Assembly (NCBI GenBank): GCA_036262075.1
Contig: DATAJO010000006.1
Location: 1 to 56,575, forward strand
From: JACDBZ01 sp036262075
GTDB taxonomy: Bacteria; Chloroflexota; Limnocylindria; QHBO01
Direction of reading: 5' to 3'
DNA: 56,575 bases
Each line of letters opens with the position of its first letter. Position 1 is the first letter of the stretch. A model generated the notes under the pieces. That model ran no database searches. It had not been told where the DNA came from and saw only the letters and a list, made by a program, of their open reading frames with translations. Below are positions 15,740 to 24,169 of the stretch, piece after piece. Position numbers and translations under genes: made by a program.

Positions 15740-16801
15740 ATGCGCATCGCGGTCGACGCGATGGGAGGCGATCACGCCCCTCGCGAGGTCGTCCGCGGCG
15801 CCGTCGCCTACGCATCGGCACACCCCGACGAGATCATCCTCGTCGGTGACGTGCCGCGCATCGAGCGCGAGATCGACGAGGCCGGGCTGACACGCCCGCC
15901 GAACCTCACCCTCGTCGACGCCCCCGAGGTCATCGAGATGGGGGAGCATCCGGCCCAGGCGCTGCGCGCGAAGCGTCGCGCCTCGATCGTGGTCGCCACC
16001 GACCTCGTCCGCGACGGCGCGGCCGATGCCGTCGTCAGCGCCGGCTCGACCGGGGCCACGATGGCCGCCGCGGTGTTCCGCCTCGGCCGGATCGATGGCA
16101 TCGACCGCCCGGCCCTGCCGGCCCACCTCGTCACCGCCACCGGGCCGGTCATGCTGCTCGACGTCGGCGCCAACGTCGACACCGATCCCGAGCACCTCGT
16201 CCAGTTCGCGGCCATGGGCGCGATCTTCGCCGAGCACGTGCTCCACGTCCCAAACCCGCGCATCGGCCTCCTGAACATCGGCGAGGAGGAGGAGAAGGGG
16301 GACGAGCGGGCCCGCGAGGCGTACGGCAAGCTGGCCGCCGCCGACCTCCATTTCGTCGGCAACGTCGAGGCCCACGACATGATCGCCCACCGCGCCGACG
16401 TAGTCGTGTGCGACGGGTTCGTCGGCAACGTGGTGGTGAAGTTCTTCGAGGGCATCACCAGCTTCATCTTCCGGGCGCTGCGCGAGGACCTCCAGCAGGG
16501 ACCGATCGCGCCGCTCGCGCTCCTCGCCCTCAAGCCCGGCTTCGACCGCCTGCGGGCCCGCTTCGACTACGAGCGCTACGGGGGCGCGCCGCTGCTCGGG
16601 GTGCGCGGGGTGAGCATCGTGACCCACGGCCGTGCGAAGGCGCGGATGGTCGAGAACGCCATCCGGGTCGCCTCCGAGTCGGCGCACGCCCGTGTCCCGG
16701 CCCTCATCGACGAGTGGTCGCGCGGGCACCCGGCCCTCGCCCACCGCGGCGTGCGCTCGCGGATCGCGGCCCGCCTGCATCGGGATCGGCCCCTGGCATG
16801 A
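15740..16801 (+). CDS. plsX: Phosphate acyltransferase PlsX
   Basis: PlsX makes acyl-phosphate from acyl-ACP, the first step of membrane phospholipid synthesis in most bacteria. The 353 residues begin MRIAVDAMGGDHAP and contain SAGSTGATMAAA, LLDVGANVD, IGLLNIGEEEEKG, CDGFVGNVVVKFFEG and YGGAPLLGV. All are hallmark stretches. It overlaps nusB (ATGA), and acpP, encoding its substrate carrier, follows two genes later. Confidence 0.96.
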   Translation: MRIAVDAMGGDHAPREVVRGAVAYASAHPDEIILVGDVPRIEREIDEAGLTRPPNLTLVDAPEVIEMGEHPAQALRAKRRASIVVATDLVRDGAADAVVSAGSTGATMAAAVFRLGRIDGIDRPALPAHLVTATGPVMLLDVGANVDTDPEHLVQFAAMGAIFAEHVLHVPNPRIGLLNIGEEEEKGDERAREAYGKLAAADLHFVGNVEAHDMIAHRADVVVCDGFVGNVVVKFFEGITSFIFRALREDLQQGPIAPLALLALKPGFDRLRARFDYERYGGAPLLGVRGVSIVTHGRAKARMVENAIRVASESAHARVPALIDEWSRGHPALAHRGVRSRIAARLHRDRPLA

Positions 16802-17253
16802 CGGAATCGGGTCGTCGCGCATCGGCCGCGGCATCGCCGGGCATCCAGGCGCGGCGCGTGGCGCTGCTCGCCCTGTTCGAGGACGAGTTCCGGCCCGGCA
16901 AGGCCGACGCGGCGCTCGAGCGGATCGCCGAGGAGCGGCACCTGCCCGACGACGTGCGCCGGCACGCCGCCGACATCGTTGCCGGGGTGGCCGCGAAGCG
17001 CGACGAGCTCGACGCGCGGATCGCGGCCGAGGCCCCATTGATTCCCGTTTCCGAGCTCGGCCGGGTGGAGCGCGCCATCCTCCGGAGCGCGATCTGGGAG
17101 GTGCTATACTCCGCCGCGACCCCGAGCGGGGAGACGATGCGCGACGCCGTATCCCTCGCCCGGATCTACGCCGGCGACGCGGCTCGGCGCCTCGTCAATG
17201 GCGTGCTCGGAAGCGTTTCCAGATCATCGGGTGGAGGAGCAAGAACGTCGTGA
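16798..17253 (+). CDS. nusB: Transcription antitermination factor NusB
   Basis: NusB forms part of the rRNA antitermination complex. The 151-residue all-helical product has the family's RRVALLALFEDEF start and the C-terminal PVSELGRVERAILRSAIWE and NGVLGSV regions. The ATG at 16798 overlaps the plsX stop. A TATACT element lies within its coding sequence and may be a second promoter for acpP. The stop overlaps acpP (GTGA). Confidence 0.92.
   Translation: MTESGRRASAAASPGIQARRVALLALFEDEFRPGKADAALERIAEERHLPDDVRRHAADIVAGVAAKRDELDARIAAEAPLIPVSELGRVERAILRSAIWEVLYSAATPSGETMRDAVSLARIYAGDAARRLVNGVLGSVSRSSGGGARTS
17102..17110 (+). promoter_or_regulatory. Possible internal promoter in nusB for acpP-rnc-smc
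   Basis: TG-C-TATACT, an extended -10 identical to those before rpsB and rplS, lies inside nusB, about 140 bases before the acpP start. An extended -10 needs less of a -35, and none is evident. An extra promoter for the highly abundant acyl carrier protein would make sense, but a chance match cannot be excluded. Confidence 0.4.
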
Positions 17254-17492
17254 CAGATGGGACCACGTACGAGCGTCTCAAGAAGATCATCGTCGAGCAG
17301 CTCGGGGTGGACGAGGAAGAAGTCACTCCCGAGGCCTCGTTCGTCGAGGATCTGAACGCCGATTCGCTCGATCTCGTCGAGCTCATCATGAGCCTCGAGG
17401 AGGAGTTCGGGATGGAGATCTCGGACGAGGACGCGGAGCGGATCCAGAAGGTCTCCGACGCGGTCGAGTACATCGAGGAGCACCAGCAGTAG
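17250..17492 (+). CDS. acpP: Acyl carrier protein
   Basis: The 80-residue acidic four-helix protein carries growing acyl chains in fatty-acid synthesis. The phosphopantetheine attachment serine is in the ADSLDLVELIM motif, and the ending VSDAVEYIEEHQQ is typical. The start is GTG at 17250, overlapping the nusB stop, with GGAGGA at 17234-17239. It lies between plsX-nusB and rnc. Confidence 0.97.
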   Translation: MTDGTTYERLKKIIVEQLGVDEEEVTPEASFVEDLNADSLDLVELIMSLEEEFGMEISDEDAERIQKVSDAVEYIEEHQQ

Positions 17493-17506
17493 GGCGGAGC
17501 CTCGAA

Positions 17507-18241
17507 ATGGCCGCCCCGTCACTGGACGACCTCGCCGATCTGCTCGGCATCGTTCCCAACGACCCCGCTCGCATCCGGCGAGCGTTCGTCCACAGCTCCT
17601 ACTACAACGAGAACCCCACCGAGGTTCCGGGCCACAACGAACGGCTCGAGTTCTACGGCGACGCCGTCATCGGCCTTGCCGTCAGCCGGCTCCTGTTCGA
17701 GCGCTATCCCGACGAGGACGAGGGCTTCCTGACCGCCCGTCGGGCGGCGCTCGTTAACCGCGAGGCCCTCGCCGCCATGGCGCTCGAGCTGGGCCTCGAC
17801 CGCTTCCTCCTCCTCGGCCGGGGTGAGGCCGATGCCGGCGGCGCGACCCGTCCGTCCGTCCTGGCCGCCACGTTCGAGGCCCTCGCCGGCGCGCTGTCGC
17901 TGTCGGAGGGCCACGAGAAGACCGAGGAGATCCTGCGCCAGCTGTTCGAGCCGCGGATCGAGGCCCTGGCCGAGGTGGACGGGCCGCCGAAGAGCGCGAA
18001 GTCGCGCCTCCAGGAGCACACGCAGCGCCATCTCGGCACGAAGCCGTCGTACCAGGTGACCGCGACGAGCGGGCCTCCCCACGAGCAGCACTTCACCGTC
18101 GCCGTGCAGCTCGACGGCCGCGTGGTCGCCGTGGGGCACGGCTCGAGCCGGCAGCGGGCCGAGGAGCAGGCCGCCAGCGAGGCGCTCGTCGTGCTCCTCG
18201 CCGACGCCGCGCCGGACGGCGGCTCCGAGGGCTCGGAGTGA
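17507..18241 (+). CDS. rnc: Ribonuclease III, with one active-site acid replaced
   Basis: RNase III cuts double-stranded RNA in rRNA and mRNA processing. The 244 residues have the signature HNERLEFYGDAV (Glu45, Glu48, Asp52) and a C-terminal double-stranded RNA-binding domain with GSSRQRAEEQAASEAL. The second acidic pair is incomplete: E. coli has ADTVEAL with Asp114 and Glu117, and here it is AATFEAL, so Asp114 is Ala121 while the Glu (124) is kept. The essential Asp52 and Glu124 remain, so activity may be reduced rather than lost. The ATG at 17507 is used; it overlaps smc by four bases. Confidence 0.93.
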   Translation: MAAPSLDDLADLLGIVPNDPARIRRAFVHSSYYNENPTEVPGHNERLEFYGDAVIGLAVSRLLFERYPDEDEGFLTARRAALVNREALAAMALELGLDRFLLLGRGEADAGGATRPSVLAATFEALAGALSLSEGHEKTEEILRQLFEPRIEALAEVDGPPKSAKSRLQEHTQRHLGTKPSYQVTATSGPPHEQHFTVAVQLDGRVVAVGHGSSRQRAEEQAASEALVVLLADAAPDGGSEGSE

Positions 18242-21200
18242 GCCGCCTCAAGGAGCTCCGCGTCCACGGCTTCAAGTCGTTCGCCGATCCGACGCGCTTC
18301 GTCTTCGAGCCCGGCGTGAACGCCGTCATCGGCCCGAACGGTTCGGGCAAGTCGAACATGGCCGATGCGGTGCGGTGGGTCCTCGGCGAGCAGTCGAACC
18401 GATCGCTGCGCACGCGTCGCGCCGACGACGTCATCTTCGCGGGCTCCGAGCAGCGCAAGCCGCAGGGCATGGCCGAGGCGGTGCTGACGCTCGACAACGG
18501 CGACGGCTGGCTGCCGATCGACTTCGCCGAGGTCGCCATCGGCCGCCGCGCGTACCGATCCGGCGAGAGCGAGTACCTCATCAACGGCGCCCGCGCCCGG
18601 CTCCGCGACGTCGTCGACCTCCTCGGCGAGGGGCGGCTCGGCGCGAACGAGCTCGTCGTCGTCGGGCAGGGGACGGTCGATGCGGCCCTCTCCCTGCGTC
18701 CCGAGGAGCGGCGCCAGCTGTTCGAGGAGGCGGCCGGGGTCAAGGGACTCCAGGTGAAGCGCAACGAGGCGTCGGCGCGCCTCGCGAAGTCGCTCGACAA
18801 CCTCGCCCGGGTGCGCGACATCGTCGGCGAGCTGAAGCCGCAGGTCCGCCGCCTGGCGCTCCAGGCCGAGCACCAGCAGCAGCACGACACGCTCGGCGCG
18901 CGGGCGCGCGCCCTCGTCCTGCTGTCGCACCGGCGTCGCGAGCAGGCGGCCCGAGCCGCGCTCGGCGAGGCACGCCGTGCCGCGGCCGCCGCCGAGGCGG
19001 CGCTCGAGGCGTTCCGCGCCAGCGAGCGGGCGGGCCGCGAGGCGATCGCCGCCGCCGAGGCGCGCTACTGGGAGGCGGAGCAGGCCGCGCGCGACGCCGG
19101 CCAGCGGCGCGAGGAGACGCGCGCCGTCGTCATCCGCGCCGAGAGCCGGCTCGAGGCCGTCGAGGCCCGGCTGCGCGAGGCGACCGCGGCCGAGGAGCGC
19201 GACCGCGTCGCCCTCGAGGAGGCTCGTCGGCTGCTCGCCTCGCTCGACGACGGCACGGCCGAGGAGGCGGTGTCGCCGGCCCTCGCCGCGGCCCGTGAGG
19301 CCGAGGAGGCATGGCAGGCCGCGGTCGCCGCGCTCCGCTCCGCCGCCGACGAGCTGCTCGCCGCCGAGGAGGCCCTGGCGGCCGCCCGTGCCCGCGAGAG
19401 CGACCGGATCGCGGCCTCGGCGCGCGCCGCCGAGGAGGCCGCCCGGCTCGAGGTGCGCCGCGAACGTGCCCGCGAGGAGGCCGAGGCGCTGGCGCGCGCC
19501 ATCGAGCATGCCGAACGGGCGCTGGCCGAGGCCCGCACACGGTCCGAGCAGGCAAGCCGCGCCAGCGCCGAAGCGGCCGCCGCGCTCGAGGCCGCCACGG
19601 CCGCCCGGGACGGGGCGCAGGCCCAGGCCGACACGACGCGACAGGAGGCGCTCGAGCTCACCGAGCGGCTCCGCGCCCTGCGTGCCGAGCTGGCGGCGGT
19701 CGCCGAGCCGCACGACGCGCAGCAGCGCCTGGGCCATCGGCTCGCCTCGGCCGGCTGGCGCACGCTGCTCGACCAGCTCGACGCCCCCGAGCCGACGTGG
19801 CCGGCGATCGAGGCCGTGGTCGGCGGCGAGCTGGAGGGAGCGCTCGTGTGGGGCGGCGACGACCCGACCGCGTCGCTCGAGGGCGCACGTGGCACGGCGC
19901 GGCTCCTCGCCCCGGGCAGCGACGACGGGCCGGGGCGCCGCGCCGCGCTCGATGCCGTCGGGGCGGAGCGCACGCTGGCCGAGTGGATCGGTGCCGGTGA
20001 GGCGCCGCTCGCCTTCGGCCGCACGGTCGTGGCCCCCGACCTGGAGGCCCTGCTTCGTGGCTGGGCGAACCTGCCCGTGGGATGGACGGCGGTCACCCCC
20101 GACGGCGATCTCGCCGACGCGCGGGGCATCGTCGTCCTCCGTGGCCGCGCCGATCCGCCGGGCGGCGCCGCGGTGCGGGCCCACGCCCGCCGTCGCGAGG
20201 TCGCCGAGGCCGCCACCCGGACCGAGGCCGACCTGGCCGCCGCCCAGGCGCGCGCCCACGACGCCACCGAGCGGCTGCGCGCGGCCCGTGAGGCCCACCT
20301 CGCCGCGCGTGCCGCGACCGACGAGGCCGGCCGGGCCGCCCGGCGCGCGGCCGCCGACCTCGACGTGGCCGAGGTCGAGGTGCGGCGCCTGGCCGATCGC
20401 CGGGTACGCCTCGAGCAGGAGCAGGCGGAGATCTCGGAGCCGTCGGACGTGGCGTCACCCGGCGGGCCGGACGCCGAGGCGCTGTCCGAGGTCGCGCGCC
20501 TCCAGGAGGTCGCCGACGGTGCCCGCGCCCGGCGCGACCAGCTGGCCGCCGCGCGCGACGCGGCGCGCGACCGCTGGAGCGCCACGCGGCGGGACGCCGA
20601 GGAGGCCGAGACGCGAATCTCCGGTCGCCGGCAGGAGCGGGCGATGGCCGAGGCGCGGCTGGCCGGCATCGAGGCCGCCCGCCCGGAGCGCGAGCGCGCG
20701 ATGGCGGCGCTCACCGAGGAGCGGACGGCGATCGACGGCGAGCTGAAGGCCGCCCGGGAGGCCGACGCGGCGGCCGCCAGCGCACATACCGATGCCGAAG
20801 CTGCCCGCGCCGCCGCCCGGAACGCCCTCCTCGAGCTGGAGCGGGAGCGCGGCGGCGCATCGGCCCGGCTGGCCGAGCTCGAGCGGACGGCACAGGCGAC
20901 GGCCATCGAGGCCTCCCGCCGGGACGATGCGGTCGCCGCACTGGCACGCGAGCGGGAGCTCGCCCTCGAGGGACTGCCCGAGACCGCGGTCGCGGCGCCG
21001 TCGGAGGAACTGGAGGCGCTCACCGACGAGGAGCTCGAGGCCGAGCTGCGGCGGGTGCGGCGCACGCTCGGCCAGATCGGCTCGGTCAACCCGTTCGCCG
21101 TCGAGGAGCACCGCGAGCTGAGCACGCGGCTCGAGGAGATGACCGCCCAGGAGACCGACCTGCGGGAGGCGATCACCTCGACCGAGGAGCTCATCGCCCG

Positions 21201-21696
21201 GCTGGACAGCGAGATCGCCGAGCGGTTCGACACCGCCTTCCGCGCCATCGCCGCGAAGTTCGACGAGTTCTGCCGGCTCCTGTTCGCCGGCGGCTCCGGG
21301 TCGCTCCAGTCCGCCGACGAGGCCGATGGCGACGCACCGGGCGGGATCGAGATCGTGGTCCGGCCGCCCGGCAAGCGGCTCCAGCGGCTCGCGATGCTGT
21401 CGGGCGGGGAGCGGGCGCTGACCGGCGTCGCCCTGCTCTTCGCCATGCTCAGCGTGAACCCGGTACCCTTCTGCATCCTCGACGAGGTCGACGCCGCCCT
21501 GGACGAGGCGAACATCGGCCGCTTCGCCGATGCGCTCCGCAAGCTGAGCGAGTCGATCGACTTCGTCGTGATCACCCATAACCGGGCCACGATCGAGGTG
21601 GCCGACACGATCTACGGAGTCACGATGACCGATGCCGCGGTGAGCCGCGTCCTCTCGCTCCGCCTCGCCGACCTGCCGGCCGAGGTCAGCGCCTAG
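18238..21696 (+). CDS. smc: Chromosome segregation protein SMC
   Basis: SMC is the condensin core ATPase that organises the chromosome. The 1152 residues begin with a Walker A, GPNGSGKSN (Lys38). Long alanine-, glutamate- and arginine-rich coiled coils flank a hinge at about residues 490-650. The C-terminus has the ABC signature LSGGERALTG and Walker B FCILDEVDAALDEAN. The start is GTG at 18238, overlapping the rnc stop. It is followed by ftsY with a one-base overlap, the common rnc-smc-ftsY order. The coiled-coil bias produces long antisense frames that are not genes. Confidence 0.96.
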   Translation: MSRLKELRVHGFKSFADPTRFVFEPGVNAVIGPNGSGKSNMADAVRWVLGEQSNRSLRTRRADDVIFAGSEQRKPQGMAEAVLTLDNGDGWLPIDFAEVAIGRRAYRSGESEYLINGARARLRDVVDLLGEGRLGANELVVVGQGTVDAALSLRPEERRQLFEEAAGVKGLQVKRNEASARLAKSLDNLARVRDIVGELKPQVRRLALQAEHQQQHDTLGARARALVLLSHRRREQAARAALGEARRAAAAAEAALEAFRASERAGREAIAAAEARYWEAEQAARDAGQRREETRAVVIRAESRLEAVEARLREATAAEERDRVALEEARRLLASLDDGTAEEAVSPALAAAREAEEAWQAAVAALRSAADELLAAEEALAAARARESDRIAASARAAEEAARLEVRRERAREEAEALARAIEHAERALAEARTRSEQASRASAEAAAALEAATAARDGAQAQADTTRQEALELTERLRALRAELAAVAEPHDAQQRLGHRLASAGWRTLLDQLDAPEPTWPAIEAVVGGELEGALVWGGDDPTASLEGARGTARLLAPGSDDGPGRRAALDAVGAERTLAEWIGAGEAPLAFGRTVVAPDLEALLRGWANLPVGWTAVTPDGDLADARGIVVLRGRADPPGGAAVRAHARRREVAEAATRTEADLAAAQARAHDATERLRAAREAHLAARAATDEAGRAARRAAADLDVAEVEVRRLADRRVRLEQEQAEISEPSDVASPGGPDAEALSEVARLQEVADGARARRDQLAAARDAARDRWSATRRDAEEAETRISGRRQERAMAEARLAGIEAARPERERAMAALTEERTAIDGELKAAREADAAAASAHTDAEAARAAARNALLELERERGGASARLAELERTAQATAIEASRRDDAVAALARERELALEGLPETAVAAPSEELEALTDEELEAELRRVRRTLGQIGSVNPFAVEEHRELSTRLEEMTAQETDLREAITSTEELIARLDSEIAERFDTAFRAIAAKFDEFCRLLFAGGSGSLQSADEADGDAPGGIEIVVRPPGKRLQRLAMLSGGERALTGVALLFAMLSVNPVPFCILDEVDAALDEANIGRFADALRKLSESIDFVVITHNRATIEVADTIYGVTMTDAAVSRVLSLRLADLPAEVSA

Positions 21697-22736
21697 TGTT
21701 CTGGCGCCGGCGCTCACAACCGGAGGAGACGGGGGAGCCGGCGGCCGAGGAGGCCGTCACGCCCCCCGAGGTGCCCGAGGCGCAGGAGGTGGACACCCCA
21801 CCACCCGCGATGACGGTGGCGCGCCCGCGCCGCGAGCCGTCGGGCATGGGCCTGCGCGCCCGGCCGTCGGGGTTCGGCGCCCGCCTGCGCTCGATCTTCG
21901 GGACGGACGCGGCGGCGACCGACGCGACGTGGGACGAGGTCGAGGAGGCGCTCATCGCCGCCGACGTCGGCGTCACGACGACGCTCGAGCTCGTCGACGC
22001 CGCCCGCGAGCGCTTCCGGCGCGAGGGCGGACGGAGCGGCGAGGACGCCCGTCGGGCGCTGGCGACCGAGATCCGCGATCGGCTCGCGGCCACCGGCTCG
22101 GGCGCCTTCGAGCTCGGCCCGGCGCCGTCGGTCATCCTCTTCGTCGGCGTCAACGGCACCGGCAAAACGACGACGATCGCGAAGCTGGCGCATCGGCTCC
22201 GCGCCGAGGGCAGGTCGATCGCGCTCGCGGCGGCCGACACGTTCCGCGCCGCGGCGATCGAGCAGCTCCGCATCTGGGGCGACCAGCTCGGCGTGCCGGT
22301 CATCGCCCAGCGTGCCGGCGCCGACCCGGGTGCCGTGGCCTTCGACGCGGTCGCCGCGGCCGAGTCGCGGGCCCTCGACGCCGTGCTGGTCGACACCGCG
22401 GGACGGCTCCAGAACAAGCAGCAGCTCATGGACGAGCTGGCGAAGATCCGGCGCGTCATCGAGCGCCGCCTGCCGGGCCAGCCACGCCACGTGCTCCTCG
22501 TCCTCGACGCCACCACCGGCCAGAACGGCCTGCTCCAGGCCGAGGGCTTCAGCCGCGAGGTCGGGGTCACCGGCATCGTGCTCACCAAGCTCGACGGCAC
22601 GGCCAAGGGCGGCGTGGCGCTGGCCGTGGCGGACCGGCTCGGCGTGCCGATCGTCTTCGCCGGGGTCGGCGAGGAGGTCGATGCCCTCGCGCCGTTCGAC
22701 CCCGAGGCCTTCGTGGAGTGGCTGTTCGCCGAGTAG
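21696..22736 (+). CDS. ftsY: Signal recognition particle receptor FtsY
   Basis: FtsY receives the ribosome-SRP complex at the membrane. The 346 residues begin with an acidic, proline-rich A domain (to about 60), then the NG GTPase domain with GVNGTGKTTT, DTFRAAAIEQL, DTAGRLQNKQQLM, TKLDGTAKGG and GVGEEVDAL. The GTG at 21696 shares one base with the smc stop and directs a product with a hydrophobic MFWRRR-type start. It is adjacent to ffh, its SRP partner. Confidence 0.96.
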   Translation: MFWRRRSQPEETGEPAAEEAVTPPEVPEAQEVDTPPPAMTVARPRREPSGMGLRARPSGFGARLRSIFGTDAAATDATWDEVEEALIAADVGVTTTLELVDAARERFRREGGRSGEDARRALATEIRDRLAATGSGAFELGPAPSVILFVGVNGTGKTTTIAKLAHRLRAEGRSIALAAADTFRAAAIEQLRIWGDQLGVPVIAQRAGADPGAVAFDAVAAAESRALDAVLVDTAGRLQNKQQLMDELAKIRRVIERRLPGQPRHVLLVLDATTGQNGLLQAEGFSREVGVTGIVLTKLDGTAKGGVALAVADRLGVPIVFAGVGEEVDALAPFDPEAFVEWLFAE

Positions 22737-22744
22737 GGCGCTCG

Positions 22745-22773
22745 TTGCCGGGGGGTCCGTCGCCGCCTAGAAT
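22745..22773 (+). promoter_or_regulatory. Promoter for ffh
   Basis: TTGCCG (22745-22750), a 17-base spacer and TAGAAT (22768-22773) make the best two-box promoter in the window. Transcription would start near 22780, giving a leader of about 50 bases that begins with the hairpin at 22785-22807. Confidence 0.7.
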
Positions 22774-22784
22774 GGGCAGCCGTC

Positions 22785-22807
22785 TGCCGGCGCCCTGAGC
22801 GCCGGCA
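22785..22807 (+). other. Hairpin at the start of the ffh leader
   Basis: TGCCGGCGC and GCGCCGGCA pair perfectly over nine bases around CCTGA. It lies just after the predicted start of transcription and about 20 bases ahead of the ffh ATG. There is no T-run, so it more likely protects the 5' end or affects translation than terminates. It could also end ftsY transcripts. Confidence 0.5.
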
Positions 22808-22828
22808 CCGTTCCGTATCGGGCCACGC

Positions 22829-24166
22829 ATGTTCGAATCTCTCTCGTCGCGCCTGCAGGACATCAGCCAGCGGCTGCGCGGCAAGGCACGCATCACCGAG
22901 GCCGATCTCGACGCCGCGCTGCGCGAGATCCGCCTCGCGCTGCTCGAGGCGGACGTCAACTTCCGGGTCGTCAAGGACTTCGTCGCCCACGTCCGCGAGC
23001 GCGCGGTCGGCGCCGACCTGCTGACGGGCCTCAACCCCGGCCAGCAGATCGTGAAGATCGTCCACGACGAGCTCGTCGCCATCCTCGGCGGGGAGCGCCA
23101 CCACCTCAGGCTCGACGGACGGCCGTCGGTGATCATGATGGTCGGCCTCCAGGGCTCGGGGAAGACGACGACGGCCGCCAAGCTCGCCGTCCGGCTGCGC
23201 AAGGAGGGCCGCAAGCCGATCCTCGTCGCCGCCGACGTCTATCGGCCCGCCGCCGTCGACCAGCTCGTCCAGCTCGGCGACCAGATCGGGGTCGAGGTCC
23301 ACACCCGCCCGACCGGCACGCCGGCGCTCGAGGTGGCCCGCTCGGGGCTCGAGGTCGCCCGCCAGCGCGGCCACGACCTCGTCATCCTCGACACCGCCGG
23401 CCGGCTCCACGTCGACGAGGCGATGATGGAGGAGCTCGTCCGCATCTCCGGCGCGGTGACGCCGTCCGAGACGCTCCTCGTCGTCGACGCCATGACCGGC
23501 CAGGAGTCGGTGCGCGTGGCCGAGGCCTTCCATGCCAAGCTGCCGGTCACCGGCCTCGTGCTCACGAAGATGGACGGCGACGCGCGTGGCGGCGCCGCGC
23601 TCAGCATCCGCGCCGCGACCGGGCTGCCGGTCGCCTTCCTCGGCACCGGCGAGCGGACCGATGGCCTCGAGCCGTTCCATCCCGATCGGCTCGCCCAGCG
23701 CATCCTCGGCATGGGCGACATCCTCAGCTTCGTCGAGCGCGTCCAGGAGAACGTCGACCAGGCCGAGGCCGAGGCGGCCGCGAAACGGCTCATGGAGAAC
23801 CGCTTCACGCTCGAGGACTTCCGCGGCCAGCTCCAGCAGATCAAGAAGATGGGGCCCATCGGCCAGGTGCTCCAGATGATCCCCGGCGCGAGCCAGATGG
23901 CGGGTGCCGCGCAGCAGGCCGTCGACTCCGGCGAGATGAGGAAGATCGAGGCGATCATCGACTCCATGACGCCGGAGGAGCGGCGCCGCCCGGACGTCAT
24001 CAAGGCCTCCCGACGGCGGCGCATCGCGCTCGGCAGCGGGACCTCGACGGCCGACGTCAATCGGCTCCTCAAGCAGTTCGCCGAGATGCAGCGGCTGATG
24101 AAGATGATCGGCCGTGGCAAGCTGCCCGGCGCGGGCGGGGGACTGGGCGCCCTGCTCGGGCGCTGA
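22829..24166 (+). CDS. ffh: Signal recognition particle protein Ffh
   Basis: Ffh binds signal sequences and 4.5S RNA and delivers nascent membrane proteins to FtsY. The 445 residues show the N domain, GTPase motifs GLQGSGKTTT, DTAGRLHVDE and TKMDGD. The C-terminal M domain is rich in methionine, with MGPIGQVLQMIPG and RRRRIALGSGT. The ATG at 22829 gives MFESLSSRLQDI, a typical start. No SRP RNA gene was recognised nearby. Confidence 0.97.
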   Translation: MFESLSSRLQDISQRLRGKARITEADLDAALREIRLALLEADVNFRVVKDFVAHVRERAVGADLLTGLNPGQQIVKIVHDELVAILGGERHHLRLDGRPSVIMMVGLQGSGKTTTAAKLAVRLRKEGRKPILVAADVYRPAAVDQLVQLGDQIGVEVHTRPTGTPALEVARSGLEVARQRGHDLVILDTAGRLHVDEAMMEELVRISGAVTPSETLLVVDAMTGQESVRVAEAFHAKLPVTGLVLTKMDGDARGGAALSIRAATGLPVAFLGTGERTDGLEPFHPDRLAQRILGMGDILSFVERVQENVDQAEAEAAAKRLMENRFTLEDFRGQLQQIKKMGPIGQVLQMIPGASQMAGAAQQAVDSGEMRKIEAIIDSMTPEERRRPDVIKASRRRRIALGSGTSTADVNRLLKQFAEMQRLMKMIGRGKLPGAGGGLGALLGR

Positions 24167-24169
24167 CGC

